From Asanoa hainanensis (GTDB taxonomy: Bacteria; Actinomycetota; Actinomycetes; Mycobacteriales; Micromonosporaceae), in contig NZ_FZPH01000001.1 of the NCBI RefSeq assembly GCF_900188485.1, forward strand, positions 186,001 to 250,000: a stretch of DNA of 64,000 bases. The letters are read 5' to 3'. Made by a program: the position numbers and the translations under genes. This document shows, in pieces, positions 41,413 to 49,297 of the stretch (within the stretch, counting starts at the first letter, position 1; every line of letters starts with the position of its first letter). The notes below the pieces were generated by a model. The model was given only the letters and a program-made list of their open reading frames with translations. It ran no database searches and was not told the origin of the DNA.

Positions 41413-42164
41413 CTCGTTGGGTCCACGTAGCGTGGGCCGCCCATTTCGTCCTGGCGGATTTCCGCGAGGGTGTCCGTCAGGCCTTCGATGATCCGTTCGG
41501 TGGCGCGCTGCGCCGCGCCTGGGACGCCCGGGACCAGGTCGGACAGGTCGATCGGGGTGCCGAAGTGGACTTTGATCGTGGGGCGGCGCCAGGCTGAGCG
41601 GGCCAGGCCCGCCAGGACGCTGCGGAGGGACGCCGCGTACGGGATCACCTCGTGGGAGCCCCACTGGGCTACCGGGACGACCGGGGCGCCGCTGGCGAAG
41701 GCCAGCCGGGCTGTGCCCGTGCGGCCGCGTTCGGGCCACATCGTCGGGTCCAGGCCGATGCGGCCCTCGGGGTAGACCATCACCACCGACTCGCGGACCG
41801 CGTCGACGGCGACCCCGAGCGCGTCGCTGACGTTGGCCTCGCGGCGGTCGACGCGGATGTGGCCGCTGGAGCGCATCGCCCAGCCGACGATCGGCGCCCG
41901 GAACAGGCCGCCCGTGGCCATGATGCGCGGCGCGATGCGGCGTACGCGGGTCGCGGCGGTCAGCACGATCGGGTCGAACGGGCTGATGTGGTTGGCCGCC
42001 AGGATCAGCGGGCCGTGCCGCAGCGGGTCGGGGACGTCTCCGCTGACCTCGAGCTTGGCCAGCAGGGCGATCGCCGCCCGGGCGGTCAGCTGCAGGGCCA
42101 GCCAGAAGCGCGGCGCCTGCCAGGTGGCGGCCGGCGGCGTGCTCGACACGGTCTCCGCTTCCAT
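41367..42164 (-). CDS. 1-acyl-sn-glycerol-3-phosphate acyltransferase (PlsC family)
   Basis: The 265-aa protein has the PlsC acyltransferase motifs NHISPFDPIVL (NHxxxxD) and MVYPEGRIGLDPTMWPERGRTGTARLAF (PEGR), with an N-terminal hydrophobic segment that can anchor it in the membrane. It transfers an acyl group to lysophosphatidic acid or a related lipid. The ATG at 42164 is chosen; a GTG seven codons upstream is possible. The 13-bp palindrome ATCAAC-A-GTTGAT overlaps the start region. Confidence 0.88.
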   Translation of the reverse strand: MEAETVSSTPPAATWQAPRFWLALQLTARAAIALLAKLEVSGDVPDPLRHGPLILAANHISPFDPIVLTAATRVRRIAPRIMATGGLFRAPIVGWAMRSSGHIRVDRREANVSDALGVAVDAVRESVVMVYPEGRIGLDPTMWPERGRTGTARLAFASGAPVVPVAQWGSHEVIPYAASLRSVLAGLARSAWRRPTIKVHFGTPIDLSDLVPGVPGAAQRATERIIEGLTDTLAEIRQDEMGGPRYVDPTRPADLSRRYRRRPTT

Positions 42165-42200
42165 CAACAGTTGATCGTGCCACACCTGGCGATCATGGGA

Positions 42201-42677
42201 TCAGCGGTCGAAGCTCCGTACGCCCTCGCCCGGTCGCCACAGCTCGATGACGAGCTTGTCGGCCGCCGGGGACAGGCCCGTGTAGACGGCCTCGGACAGG
42301 TCGAGGCGGAACAGGTGCATGCTGTCGGGTGATCCGTCGGCGATCACGGCCCAGAAGCGGTCGAGGTCGGTGACCTCCTCGGCGACGCCGCTCAGCTTGG
42401 CCTCGCCGGGCCACGACGCCGGGTCGCCGCCCGGGTCGACGGGTGCGGAGTGCAGCGCGAAGCGCGGGTCGCGCAGCAGGTCCTGGGCCTTGCGGGCCTG
42501 CCACATGCTGCCGAGCCAGACGTCGTCGCCGGCGAAGATGGTCTCGGTGCCGCTGATCCGGGGCGCGCCGTCGCGGCGGAGGGTGGCCAGGGTCTTGTGG
42601 GTGTTGGCGTCGAACGCCGCCTTCACCCGCACCGCCAGCTCCGGGGCCTCCGCCGCGAAGCGCGCCCACGTGGTCAT
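42201..42677 (-). CDS. PPOX-class pyridoxamine oxidase-like protein
   Basis: The 158-aa protein is of the split-barrel PPOX type: FDANTHKTLATLRRDGAPRISGTETIFAGDDVWLGSMWQARKAQDLLRDPRFALHSAPV. It probably binds FMN or F420; the substrate is unknown. The ATG at 42677 lies one base after the stop of the preceding gene, so the two are co-transcribed. A different member of this fold is at 556-1080. Confidence 0.85.
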   Translation of the reverse strand: MTTWARFAAEAPELAVRVKAAFDANTHKTLATLRRDGAPRISGTETIFAGDDVWLGSMWQARKAQDLLRDPRFALHSAPVDPGGDPASWPGEAKLSGVAEEVTDLDRFWAVIADGSPDSMHLFRLDLSEAVYTGLSPAADKLVIELWRPGEGVRSFDR

Positions 42678-42678
42678 C

Positions 42679-43419
42679 TCAGCCGACGTCGCGTAGCTCG
42701 GCCAGCCGCGCCTCGATCTCGGCGAGCTCGGCGCGTAGCTTCTCGGCCTGCGTCTCGGCCTCGGCCCGCTCGGAGGCCATGATCTGCTCGACGGCCTCGT
42801 GCACGCCGGGGACGTCGACCAGCGCGACCATCTTGAGCGCCTCGGCCGGGCGGATCGTGTAGGGCTTGGCCAGGCTCTTGGTGCCCTGCGCGGCCGCGAC
42901 CGTCCACTCGCCGTCGGCGTAGGCCAGCGTCACCGTCAGCCCCGCCGGACCCTTCGGCTTGGCCACCTTCGCGGCCCGCTTGGCCGGGCGCGGCGCCTCG
43001 GCGGTCGGCTCCTCCACCGTGGACGTCGTCACTGTGCTCTCCTCACGTGGTGCCGGAACAGGGGCTTTGGAAACAGGCGGCAGCAGCCCAGGCCCGGGCG
43101 GGGCCTCGTCGACCGGCGCCACCGGCTTGGCGGCGGCAGCCTTGGCCGCCGCGGCCGTCGACCGGGCGGCCGCACGCCGGGGGGCGACGGCCAGGTCGGT
43201 GGGGGAGAACGGCAGCTCGTCGCGGCCGAAGCGGACCACCACGAACTCGTCGGACACGTCCGGGTCGGTCAGCTCGATCACCTGGCCGGTCTGGCCCTCG
43301 ATCTGGCCCGCCGACGCCGTGAACACCACCTTGGGCTTGCGGCCGGCGGCCAGGCCGTCGCGGATCGACGACAGCTCGTCGGTGGAAAGACCGCGGACAG
43401 CGGTGCGCGCGGCGGCCAT
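42679..43419 (-). CDS. Actinobacterial hypothetical protein (possibly DUF6319)
   Basis: The 246-aa protein starts ARTAVRGLSTDELSSIRDGLAAGRKPKVVFTASAGQIEGQTGQVIELTDP, followed by a Pro/Ala-rich linker (about 80-150). A C-terminal part holds GLTVTLAYADGEWTVAAAQGTKSLAKPYTIRPAEALKMVALVDVPG and a coiled coil (ASERAEAETQAEKLRAELAEIEARLAELR). The layout resembles actinobacterial proteins annotated DUF6319; I am not certain of the match. It has no signal peptide. Confidence 0.75.
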   Translation of the reverse strand: MAAARTAVRGLSTDELSSIRDGLAAGRKPKVVFTASAGQIEGQTGQVIELTDPDVSDEFVVVRFGRDELPFSPTDLAVAPRRAAARSTAAAAKAAAAKPVAPVDEAPPGPGLLPPVSKAPVPAPREESTVTTSTVEEPTAEAPRPAKRAAKVAKPKGPAGLTVTLAYADGEWTVAAAQGTKSLAKPYTIRPAEALKMVALVDVPGVHEAVEQIMASERAEAETQAEKLRAELAEIEARLAELRDVG

Positions 43420-43509
43420 CAGGGAACCCCTCTCATCCGTACACCTGTTTGATTGTGTGCAGGCTCTTCATATCAGGAGGCTCCGACAAAACCGAACGCG
43501 GCACGCCGC

Positions 43510-44349
43510 TCACGCCGACCAGACCGCCGTGACCCTGGCCGCCTCCGTCGCCGCCTGCTCCCGACCGGCCCGGGCGGACGGCGCCCGCGCCGCCGGATCC
43601 AGCACGTTGCGCCCGATCGCCCGCCGCGCCGCCGCGTCCGGGGTGACCACCACCACCGAGGCTCCGGCGCGGCGCAGCGTCGCGAGCTGCCGGTCGAGCC
43701 GGTGGTGCCGGCCCAGCGCGCGAGCGATCGGCGCCAGCAGCACCACCCGGTCACAGCCGGCGGCCAGGTCGACGTTGGTCGCCGACCGCACGCCGCCGTC
43801 GACGTACCGCCGTCCGTCGATCGTCACCGGTGGCCAGACGCCCGGCACGGCGCAGCTCGCACCGACCGCGTCGACGATGTCGACCCCGGACTCGCGGGTG
43901 AACACGGCGGTCTGGCCGCTGCCGGCGTCCACGGCCACGATCCGCAGGTCCCGCTCCGGCCACGTGGCCGCGGGAAGGCGCGCCGCGATCGCCGCCCGGC
44001 GCCGGTCCTCCGGCATCGTCGGGGCCCGCAACGCCATCGCGCCGACCCGCGCGGCGGCCCGCTCGGCGGTTCGGGACGTCGCCGCCGCCCAGACCCACGA
44101 CGCCAGCGGACCGAAGCCGAGCTTGGCCGGCGTCCCGGTCTCCGGCGGAGCCAGCTGAGAGGCGTACAGGTCCGGCACGGGCACACCCGAGGCGATGCTC
44201 GTGCCGACGAACGACCCGGCCGACGTGCCGATCACCAGGTCCGCGGCCGCCAGGTCGATCCCGGCGTCGGCGAGCCCGGCCAGCATGCCGAACTCCCACG
44301 CGATCCCGGTGACGCCGCCACCGCCGCACACCAAGGCCCTGCCACCCAT
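43510..44349 (-). CDS. Patatin-like phospholipase
   Basis: The 279-aa protein has the patatin motifs: oxyanion GGGGVTGIAWEFG near the N-terminus, nucleophile GTSAGS (about residues 42-47) and catalytic DGGVRS (about 175-180). It is expected to be an intracellular serine lipase with a Ser-Asp dyad. GGAGGTG precedes the ATG at 44349. The 240 bp upstream are non-coding and include the terminator of the neighbouring gene. Confidence 0.9.
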   Translation of the reverse strand: MGGRALVCGGGGVTGIAWEFGMLAGLADAGIDLAAADLVIGTSAGSFVGTSIASGVPVPDLYASQLAPPETGTPAKLGFGPLASWVWAAATSRTAERAAARVGAMALRAPTMPEDRRRAAIAARLPAATWPERDLRIVAVDAGSGQTAVFTRESGVDIVDAVGASCAVPGVWPPVTIDGRRYVDGGVRSATNVDLAAGCDRVVLLAPIARALGRHHRLDRQLATLRRAGASVVVVTPDAAARRAIGRNVLDPAARAPSARAGREQAATEAARVTAVWSA

Positions 44350-44541
44350 GCGCACCTCCGGGAGAAAGTGCACCCAGCGTACGGCCCGGACCCGGCGAGT
44401 CGACAATGGATGATCCCCACTGTCGAACGCACATTCGCGCACGCCAATGCCAACGATTGAGAACGCCAATAGGTTGCGGCGAACGACCCACCCCGGGCGT
44501 TTACCGCCGTCGATGCCTGCGGCGGTACTCCTCCGGCAGGT

Positions 44542-44567
44542 ACGTGGCCCCGCTCGAGAGGGGCCAC
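44542..44567 (-). terminator. Hairpin downstream of the maleylpyruvate isomerase-family gene
   Basis: CGTGGCCCC (44542-44550) and GGGGCCACG (44559-44567) are exact reverse complements around an 8-nt loop containing CTCGAG, 22 bp past the stop of the gene at 44589. It is a strong GC hairpin without a T-tract, as is usual for actinomycete terminators. Confidence 0.65.
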
Positions 44568-44588
44568 GGCCGGACGCCGCCGGGGATC

Positions 44589-45248
44589 TTAGCCGACGGT
44601 CAGCGGGCGCAGTCCCAGAGCGGCGAGCCTGGCCCCGTCGTCGTCCGAGACGGGATGGCGGCCGGTCGCCATGCGCAACACTGCCGCGTCGTCGCCGCCG
44701 AGTGTGGCGACCGCGTCCGCCCAGCCCTGACCGAACAGCGTCGGCAGGAGGTGCTCGGTGGCCCCTGCGGTGAGCCACGGTGGGCGTTCCAGGGCGTCGG
44801 CGACGTCCAGGCCGTGCACGGCCGTCTCGAACAGGCGGGTGAGGAGGAAGTCGGACAGGAGCATGGCGTCGCCGTGTCGGGTCAGCACGACCCGGTCCGC
44901 CGGTTCCCGACGGCAAACCTCGACCACCTCGTCCGCGGCGCGGCGCAGGTCGCCGGCCGGGTCGGAGACGCCACCCCGGTCGTGGGCGGTCCGGACCCGG
45001 TCCGCGTTCGCGGCCGCGCTGAACCGCTCGTCGGCGCGGTAGTAGCCGGTCGTGGTCGTGTCGGCCCGGTCCGGCGCGGGCGCGGCCACCATGTCCGGCA
45101 CGCGGCCCAGCACGGTGACGACGTGGCCGACGACGTCGCGGACGCACCACGGCGTGCACCGGGTCGGCCGGTCCCAGTCCACCTCGGACAGCGCCGCGGC
45201 GAACGCGTGGGCCTCGTCGTGGAAAGCGGTCAACGCGGGGGAGTCCAT
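44589..45248 (-). CDS. Maleylpyruvate isomerase-family mycothiol-dependent enzyme
   Basis: The 219-aa protein matches the DinB-like metal-binding family: ALTAFHDEAHAFAAALSEVDWDRPTRCTPWCVRDVVGHVVTVLGRVPDM, with conserved Trp-Cys-Val-Arg-Asp and His48, and a later histidine in FETAVHGLDVADAL. Such proteins use mycothiol in isomerisation or detoxification, in the cytosol. It is a single gene followed by a clear hairpin. Confidence 0.85.
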   Translation of the reverse strand: MDSPALTAFHDEAHAFAAALSEVDWDRPTRCTPWCVRDVVGHVVTVLGRVPDMVAAPAPDRADTTTTGYYRADERFSAAANADRVRTAHDRGGVSDPAGDLRRAADEVVEVCRREPADRVVLTRHGDAMLLSDFLLTRLFETAVHGLDVADALERPPWLTAGATEHLLPTLFGQGWADAVATLGGDDAAVLRMATGRHPVSDDDGARLAALGLRPLTVG

Positions 45249-45305
45249 CCCACGCAGGTTAATTGATCATGGCTAGGGCAGGGGAGAGGGCTATGGTTTC
45301 CCCGC

Positions 45306-45788
45306 ATGAGGAGGGGGCCGGAGGAGATGGACGCGTTGATTCGGGTGGCCGACGACGGGGTCCTCGGGCGGGGGCGCACCGAGGACTTTCCGATGGTGGC
45401 CGCGCAGGCTCTGGCACGCGGTGTCGACTTACCGGCGTTGCGGGAGCTGGCCGGACTCGGGCGCGATGACGTGCGGGACGCCGCGGACCTGTTCGAGCGG
45501 GCGATGACGGAGCTCGGTCACCCGCTGCGGGAGGGGGACGCGATCCGGTGGGCGCGGATCCGGGAGGCGGCCACGAGCCTGCTGGAGAAACGCACCGCCC
45601 CACCCAACGCGGCCGGGGAGATCGCCGAGCTGCTGCGTACCCTCGATGATCCCGACGGGCGGACCGAGGACTTCGCGTGGCACCTGCACGTCCTGTCCGT
45701 GATCTGGGAGGACCATCCCGCCGACCGGCCGGACACGGTCGCCACCATCAAGTCCACTGTGTCCGAAATCATCGGATATCGCCGCTAG
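45306..45788 (+). CDS. Hypothetical protein, unrecognised
   Basis: The 160-aa soluble, mainly helical protein has no motif I recognise (DFPMVAAQALARGVDLPALRELAGLGRDDVRDAADLFERAMTELG; FAWHLHVLSVIWEDHPADRPDTVATIKSTVSEIIGYRR). The ATG at 45306 has TATGGT (45292-45297) at leaderless spacing; an internal ATG at 45327 is preceded by a tightly spaced GGAGGAG and is an alternative. It converges on the GNAT gene with a 20-bp overlap. Confidence 0.78.
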   Translation: MRRGPEEMDALIRVADDGVLGRGRTEDFPMVAAQALARGVDLPALRELAGLGRDDVRDAADLFERAMTELGHPLREGDAIRWARIREAATSLLEKRTAPPNAAGEIAELLRTLDDPDGRTEDFAWHLHVLSVIWEDHPADRPDTVATIKSTVSEIIGYRR

Positions 45789-46212
45789 GTCGGGCCAGGT
45801 ATGCCGTCTTCGCGTCCGGGTCGAAGCCGCACGCTCGGTAGAAGGCGTGTGTGGCGGGGGTGCGGGATCCGGTCATCAGCATCGCCTTGTAGCAGCCGGC
45901 GTCCCACGCCGCCTGGAGGGTCCCGGCCATGATCTGGCGGCCGAGCCCGGTGCCGCGCAGGGAGGCGTCGACGACGACGTTCTCGACGACCGCGTACGGG
46001 GCGCCGCCGCGGGTCAGGTTCGGGATCACGTTCAGGTAGGTCGTCGCGACGACGACGCCGGAGACTTCGAGCACGAACAGGTCGAGCCCGGGCGTCGCCA
46101 GGATCCGCCGGAACGTCTCCGCGGCGTCAACCGGCGGCGGGTCCGCGGGGTGCAGCTGCTGATAGAGACCCAGGATCGCCGGGAGGTCGCCCTCCCGTGC
46201 CACACGGAACAT
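45769..46212 (-). CDS. GNAT-family N-acetyltransferase
   Basis: The 147-aa protein has the GNAT core: LDLFVLEVSGVVVATTYLNVIPN, YAVVENVVVDASLRGTGLGRQIMAGTLQAAWDAGCYKAMLMTGSR and the acetyl-CoA binding GxGxGR-like RGTGLGR, ending ATHAFYRACGFDPDAKTAYLAR. It transfers an acetyl group to an unknown amine. A CATAAT hexamer on the minus strand (46235-46230) is a plausible -10. The start ATG at 46212 is preferred over a TTG further upstream. Confidence 0.9.
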   Translation of the reverse strand: MFRVAREGDLPAILGLYQQLHPADPPPVDAAETFRRILATPGLDLFVLEVSGVVVATTYLNVIPNLTRGGAPYAVVENVVVDASLRGTGLGRQIMAGTLQAAWDAGCYKAMLMTGSRTPATHAFYRACGFDPDAKTAYLARPSGDIR

Positions 46213-46310
46213 GCCAGGACACCCCACCAATTATGAGTTGTTCGATAATGCACATTATGTAAACCTGCACCGGAAACGCGAGGTGTCCTCTCGATCTAGG
46301 ATCCTCACCC

Positions 46311-46883
46311 ATGGACGTCGACCGCTTCTGGGCACTGCTCGCCGAGTCCGCCACCGGCGCGCGCGGCCGCGACGCGCGAGAGGCCTTCTTGCGCGAGCAC
46401 CTGCTCCGGGCTGACCGCGCCGACCTCCTCGACTTCGTCGCGCACCTCTCCGCGACCCGCGAGCCGGCCAACACCTACCGCCTGTGGCACGCCGCCGACT
46501 TCTTCTACGAGGGCTACTGCAGCGGTGACAGCTTCCACTACTTCCAGATGTGGCTCGTCGGTCTCGGCCGCGACGCCTACGACGCCGCGGTCGCCGACCC
46601 CGACAGCCTCGCCGCGCACCCCGCGGTGCAACGACTCGCCGCCCTGCCGCAGCCCTGGGCCGACGACGACTACCCGGAGTGGGAAACGCTGGAGTACGTC
46701 GCGGTCAATGTCGGCAACGAACGGCCTGACGTCGACGGCGACGTTCGTGATGTGCTCACCGAGGAACGCGGTATCCACCTGCGGTTCGACCCGCACCCCG
46801 TCGACGTCGAGTGGCGCCAACCGGACATGGCGCGCGCCTACCCGCGCATGACGGCGTTGTGCGGTCCCCTGCCCCACTCATGA
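46311..46883 (+). CDS. DUF4240-family protein
   Basis: The 190-aa protein opens MDVDRFWALLAESATGARGRDAREAFLREHLL and contains NTYRLWHAADFFYEGYCSGDSFHYFQMWLVGLGRDAYDAAVADPDSL, the core of DUF4240 proteins, which are of unknown function. TAGGAT (46297-46302) lies 9 nt before the ATG, fitting a leaderless transcript. It converges on the exonuclease-family gene with a 6-bp overlap. Confidence 0.82.
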   Translation: MDVDRFWALLAESATGARGRDAREAFLREHLLRADRADLLDFVAHLSATREPANTYRLWHAADFFYEGYCSGDSFHYFQMWLVGLGRDAYDAAVADPDSLAAHPAVQRLAALPQPWADDDYPEWETLEYVAVNVGNERPDVDGDVRDVLTEERGIHLRFDPHPVDVEWRQPDMARAYPRMTALCGPLPHS

Positions 46884-47675
46884 TCCATTAAGGGACAGGT
46901 CCACGACCAGGGGCCGGTGGTCCGAGACAGCGACCTGCGGAGTCGCCGCTGACACCGTGTGCGGCCATCTGCCCCACCCGCGTGGGTCCGCGAGCACGTG
47001 ATCGAGCTGGACCCGCGGGCCCGACGACGGGAACGTCGGCAGCCGGCCCAGCGGACGCCACCCCGACGCGACCGAAGCCGGCCCCGCCGGCAGGTTCAGG
47101 TCACCGAGCAGAACCCGCGGCGCCGGGTACGTGCGGAGCAGCCGGACCACCTGGCGAAGCTGCCACAGGTTCCAGCCGGGTACGAACGACAGGTGCGTCG
47201 CACCCACCGTCACGTCACCCCACGGTGTGTCCAGGACCGCGACCACCAGCGCGCGCGGCTCGTCGCGCAGCAGCATCGGCCGGCCCCGGCCGCCCGGCCC
47301 CAGTGCGTAGATCGGCCCCGGCACCGGCGACGGCGAGAGCCGCAGCGTCCGCCACGACCGCACCGGATACCGGCTCACCAGGCCGATGCCGTAGTTGGGC
47401 TCGTCGGCCCCGTCGTCGTCGAAGGACAGTGGACGGTACGTCTCCCCCGGCGTCCCCACCACCGCCGCCACGAACCGGTGGGCGACCGCCCCGGACGCCT
47501 CGGCCGCGACCGCCGTCAGGTCGAGCGAGCCCGAGCGTGGCTGGAGGCGGTCGACCTCCTGCAGGGCGAGCACGTCGGCGTCGATCGTCGCCACCGCTTC
47601 CGCGAACCGGGTCCGGTCGACGATTCCGTCGTCGATGGACCTGCCATGGAGCACGTTGAAGGTCGCCAGGCGCAC
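46878..47675 (-). CDS. Endonuclease/exonuclease/phosphatase family protein
   Basis: The 265-aa protein has the family motifs RLATFNVLHG, ADVLALQEVDRL (metal-binding Glu), GATHLSFVPG, VLLGDLNLPAG and SDHRPLVVDL. Proteins of this fold hydrolyse phosphodiester or phosphomonoester bonds; no signal peptide suggests a cytosolic role. TAGGGT on the minus strand (47687-47682) is 7 nt before the GTG, so the transcript is probably leaderless. Confidence 0.92.
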   Translation of the reverse strand: MRLATFNVLHGRSIDDGIVDRTRFAEAVATIDADVLALQEVDRLQPRSGSLDLTAVAAEASGAVAHRFVAAVVGTPGETYRPLSFDDDGADEPNYGIGLVSRYPVRSWRTLRLSPSPVPGPIYALGPGGRGRPMLLRDEPRALVVAVLDTPWGDVTVGATHLSFVPGWNLWQLRQVVRLLRTYPAPRVLLGDLNLPAGPASVASGWRPLGRLPTFPSSGPRVQLDHVLADPRGWGRWPHTVSAATPQVAVSDHRPLVVDLSLNGS

Positions 47676-47712
47676 CTATGCACCCTACGGGGTCGTGTGA
47701 CAGGGTTGCCGC

Positions 47713-47802
47713 GTGATCTTCAAGCTCCTGGTCTGCGCCGCGCTCGTGTTCATCCTGATCGGCATGGCGGGCATCTACCTGCGTCGTTCCCGTGACCGCT
47801 GA
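47713..47802 (+). CDS. Small single-pass membrane peptide (29 aa)
   Basis: From the GTG at 47713 the frame encodes 29 residues: a hydrophobic helix (IFKLLVCAALVFILIGMAGIY) followed by basic LRRSRDR. Such micropeptides are common in actinomycete intergenic regions and are often missed. No Shine-Dalgarno is obvious and function is unknown. It lies between the exonuclease-family gene and the siderophore operon and could also be chance. Confidence 0.45.
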   Translation: MIFKLLVCAALVFILIGMAGIYLRRSRDR

Positions 47803-47840
47803 CACGTGCGACACCTGCGACACGCGTGCGCCCTGGGATA

Positions 47841-47859
47841 AAAGGTAAGGCTGCCCTTA
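47841..47859. promoter_or_regulatory. Iron box (IdeR/DmdR-type operator)
   Basis: The 19-bp site AAAGGTAAGGCTGCCCTTA matches the actinobacterial iron-box consensus TTAGGTTAGGCTAACCTAA at 13 of 19 positions, and at most of the rest by A/T exchange. It overlaps the spacer before a TAGGCT -10 (47861-47866) and lies just upstream of the siderophore synthetase start. Iron-loaded IdeR/DmdR would block transcription here. Confidence 0.82.
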
Positions 47860-47866
47860 GTAGGCT

Positions 47867-49297
47867 GTGGGGGTGAGTGGCACGACGGCGGAGCCCCTCG
47901 GCGGGCCCGACCCGTCGACCACCGCGCGATGGCTGGAAAGCCACCGCCCCGACCTGCACCCCGCCTACCTGCGCGAGCTGCCCGCGGCCCGTGCCGCGAT
48001 CCGGCACCGCCTGGTCACCGCGATCGCCCGCGAGCACCTGCGGACGCCGTCCCAAACCAGTCAAGATCCAGCCGAGATCCTGCGCGCGGCAGGCCACGAA
48101 AGCTTCGCCGCCGAGGTCGACAACAGCGTCGCCAACCTCGCCCTAGCCCAGGCCACCCAGCCGCGCCCCGACGGCGGCCCCCCGGCCCTCACGAGGCCGA
48201 CCCCACCGCACTGGGAGCAGCTCGTCGTCGACGGCCACCCGCTGCACCCCGGCTGCCGCACCCGCACCGGCATGACCACCGCGGACGTCCTCGCGTACGC
48301 GCCCGAGCACCGCACCGTCGTCGACCTCGTCCAGGTCGCCGTGCCCGAGCACCGCTGGCACACCACCGGCGCGGGCCTGCCGCCGCTGCTGCACCTGCAC
48401 CCCTGGCAGGCCGCCCGGATCGACGACGCGGACCTGCGCCGCGTCGGCACCCGCCGAGCACGGCCGCTGATGTCGCTGCGCACCCTGGCCCCGCTCGACG
48501 ACCCGACCGTGCACCTCAAGACCGCGATCGACGCCCAGCTCACCAGCGCCGTGCGCACCGTCTCCCCGGCCGCCGTCGAAAACGGACCGAACCTGACCGC
48601 ATTACTGCAGGACCTGACCCAAAACCTCACGATCCTGCGCGAGTACGCCGCCGGCGCCGTCCTCACCGACGGCCGCCCCGACCGCCGCCTCTCCGTCCTC
48701 CACCGCCAGGCACCACCACCGGAGGCCATCCCCGTCGGAGCCCTGTCCGCGCCGTCACCGGCCGACGGTGCGCCCCTCGCCCGCGAAGCCGTCCGCCTCG
48801 CCTACAACGGCGACCCAAGAACGTTCCTGGCCGACCTGACCCGCCTGCTCGTACGAGGCCCCCTGGAGCTCCTCGACCGCGGTATCGGCCTCGAAGCGCA
48901 CGGCCAGAACACCCTCGTCACCCTCCACCACGGACGCCCGGCCACCCTCTACTACCGCGACGTCGGCGGCATCCGCGTCGACCCGAAACGCCTCGAGCAC
49001 ACCGGCGTCACCCCGCCGCCCCTGCACGGCGACCTGACCGCCACCGACCCCGACGAGCCCGAGACGACCGTCCTGGCCGCCCTCACCGTCGTCTTCGGAC
49101 AGCTCGTCGGCACCCTCGCCGGCGCCACCGACACCGACCCCGCCCACCTGTGGGCCGCCGTCGCCCGCACGGCCGGCGACCTGCTCACCCACCGCGACAC
49201 CCTGCCGATCAAAGCCACCACCACCATGCGCCTGGCCGCGGACCCCCTGGAGCCCCGCTGGGCGTACGTGCCGAACCCGCTCCTGGAGCACCGGTGA
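47867..49297 (+). CDS. NIS siderophore synthetase (IucA/IucC family), first copy
   Basis: The 476-aa protein has the canonical NIS motifs: VDGHPLHPGCRTRTGM (the GHPxHP...R motif), LHLHPWQAARI, HLKTAIDAQLTSAVRTVSPAAVENGPNLTALL and GIGLEAHGQNTLVTLHHGRPATLYYRDVGGIRV. It adenylates a carboxylate, usually citrate-derived, and couples it to an amine or alcohol. It is shorter than the usual 580-620 aa. Starts at GTG 47867 or 47873 are both possible; the latter fits leaderless spacing. It is the first gene of an iron-box-controlled operon. Confidence 0.92.
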   Translation: MGVSGTTAEPLGGPDPSTTARWLESHRPDLHPAYLRELPAARAAIRHRLVTAIAREHLRTPSQTSQDPAEILRAAGHESFAAEVDNSVANLALAQATQPRPDGGPPALTRPTPPHWEQLVVDGHPLHPGCRTRTGMTTADVLAYAPEHRTVVDLVQVAVPEHRWHTTGAGLPPLLHLHPWQAARIDDADLRRVGTRRARPLMSLRTLAPLDDPTVHLKTAIDAQLTSAVRTVSPAAVENGPNLTALLQDLTQNLTILREYAAGAVLTDGRPDRRLSVLHRQAPPPEAIPVGALSAPSPADGAPLAREAVRLAYNGDPRTFLADLTRLLVRGPLELLDRGIGLEAHGQNTLVTLHHGRPATLYYRDVGGIRVDPKRLEHTGVTPPPLHGDLTATDPDEPETTVLAALTVVFGQLVGTLAGATDTDPAHLWAAVARTAGDLLTHRDTLPIKATTTMRLAADPLEPRWAYVPNPLLEHR

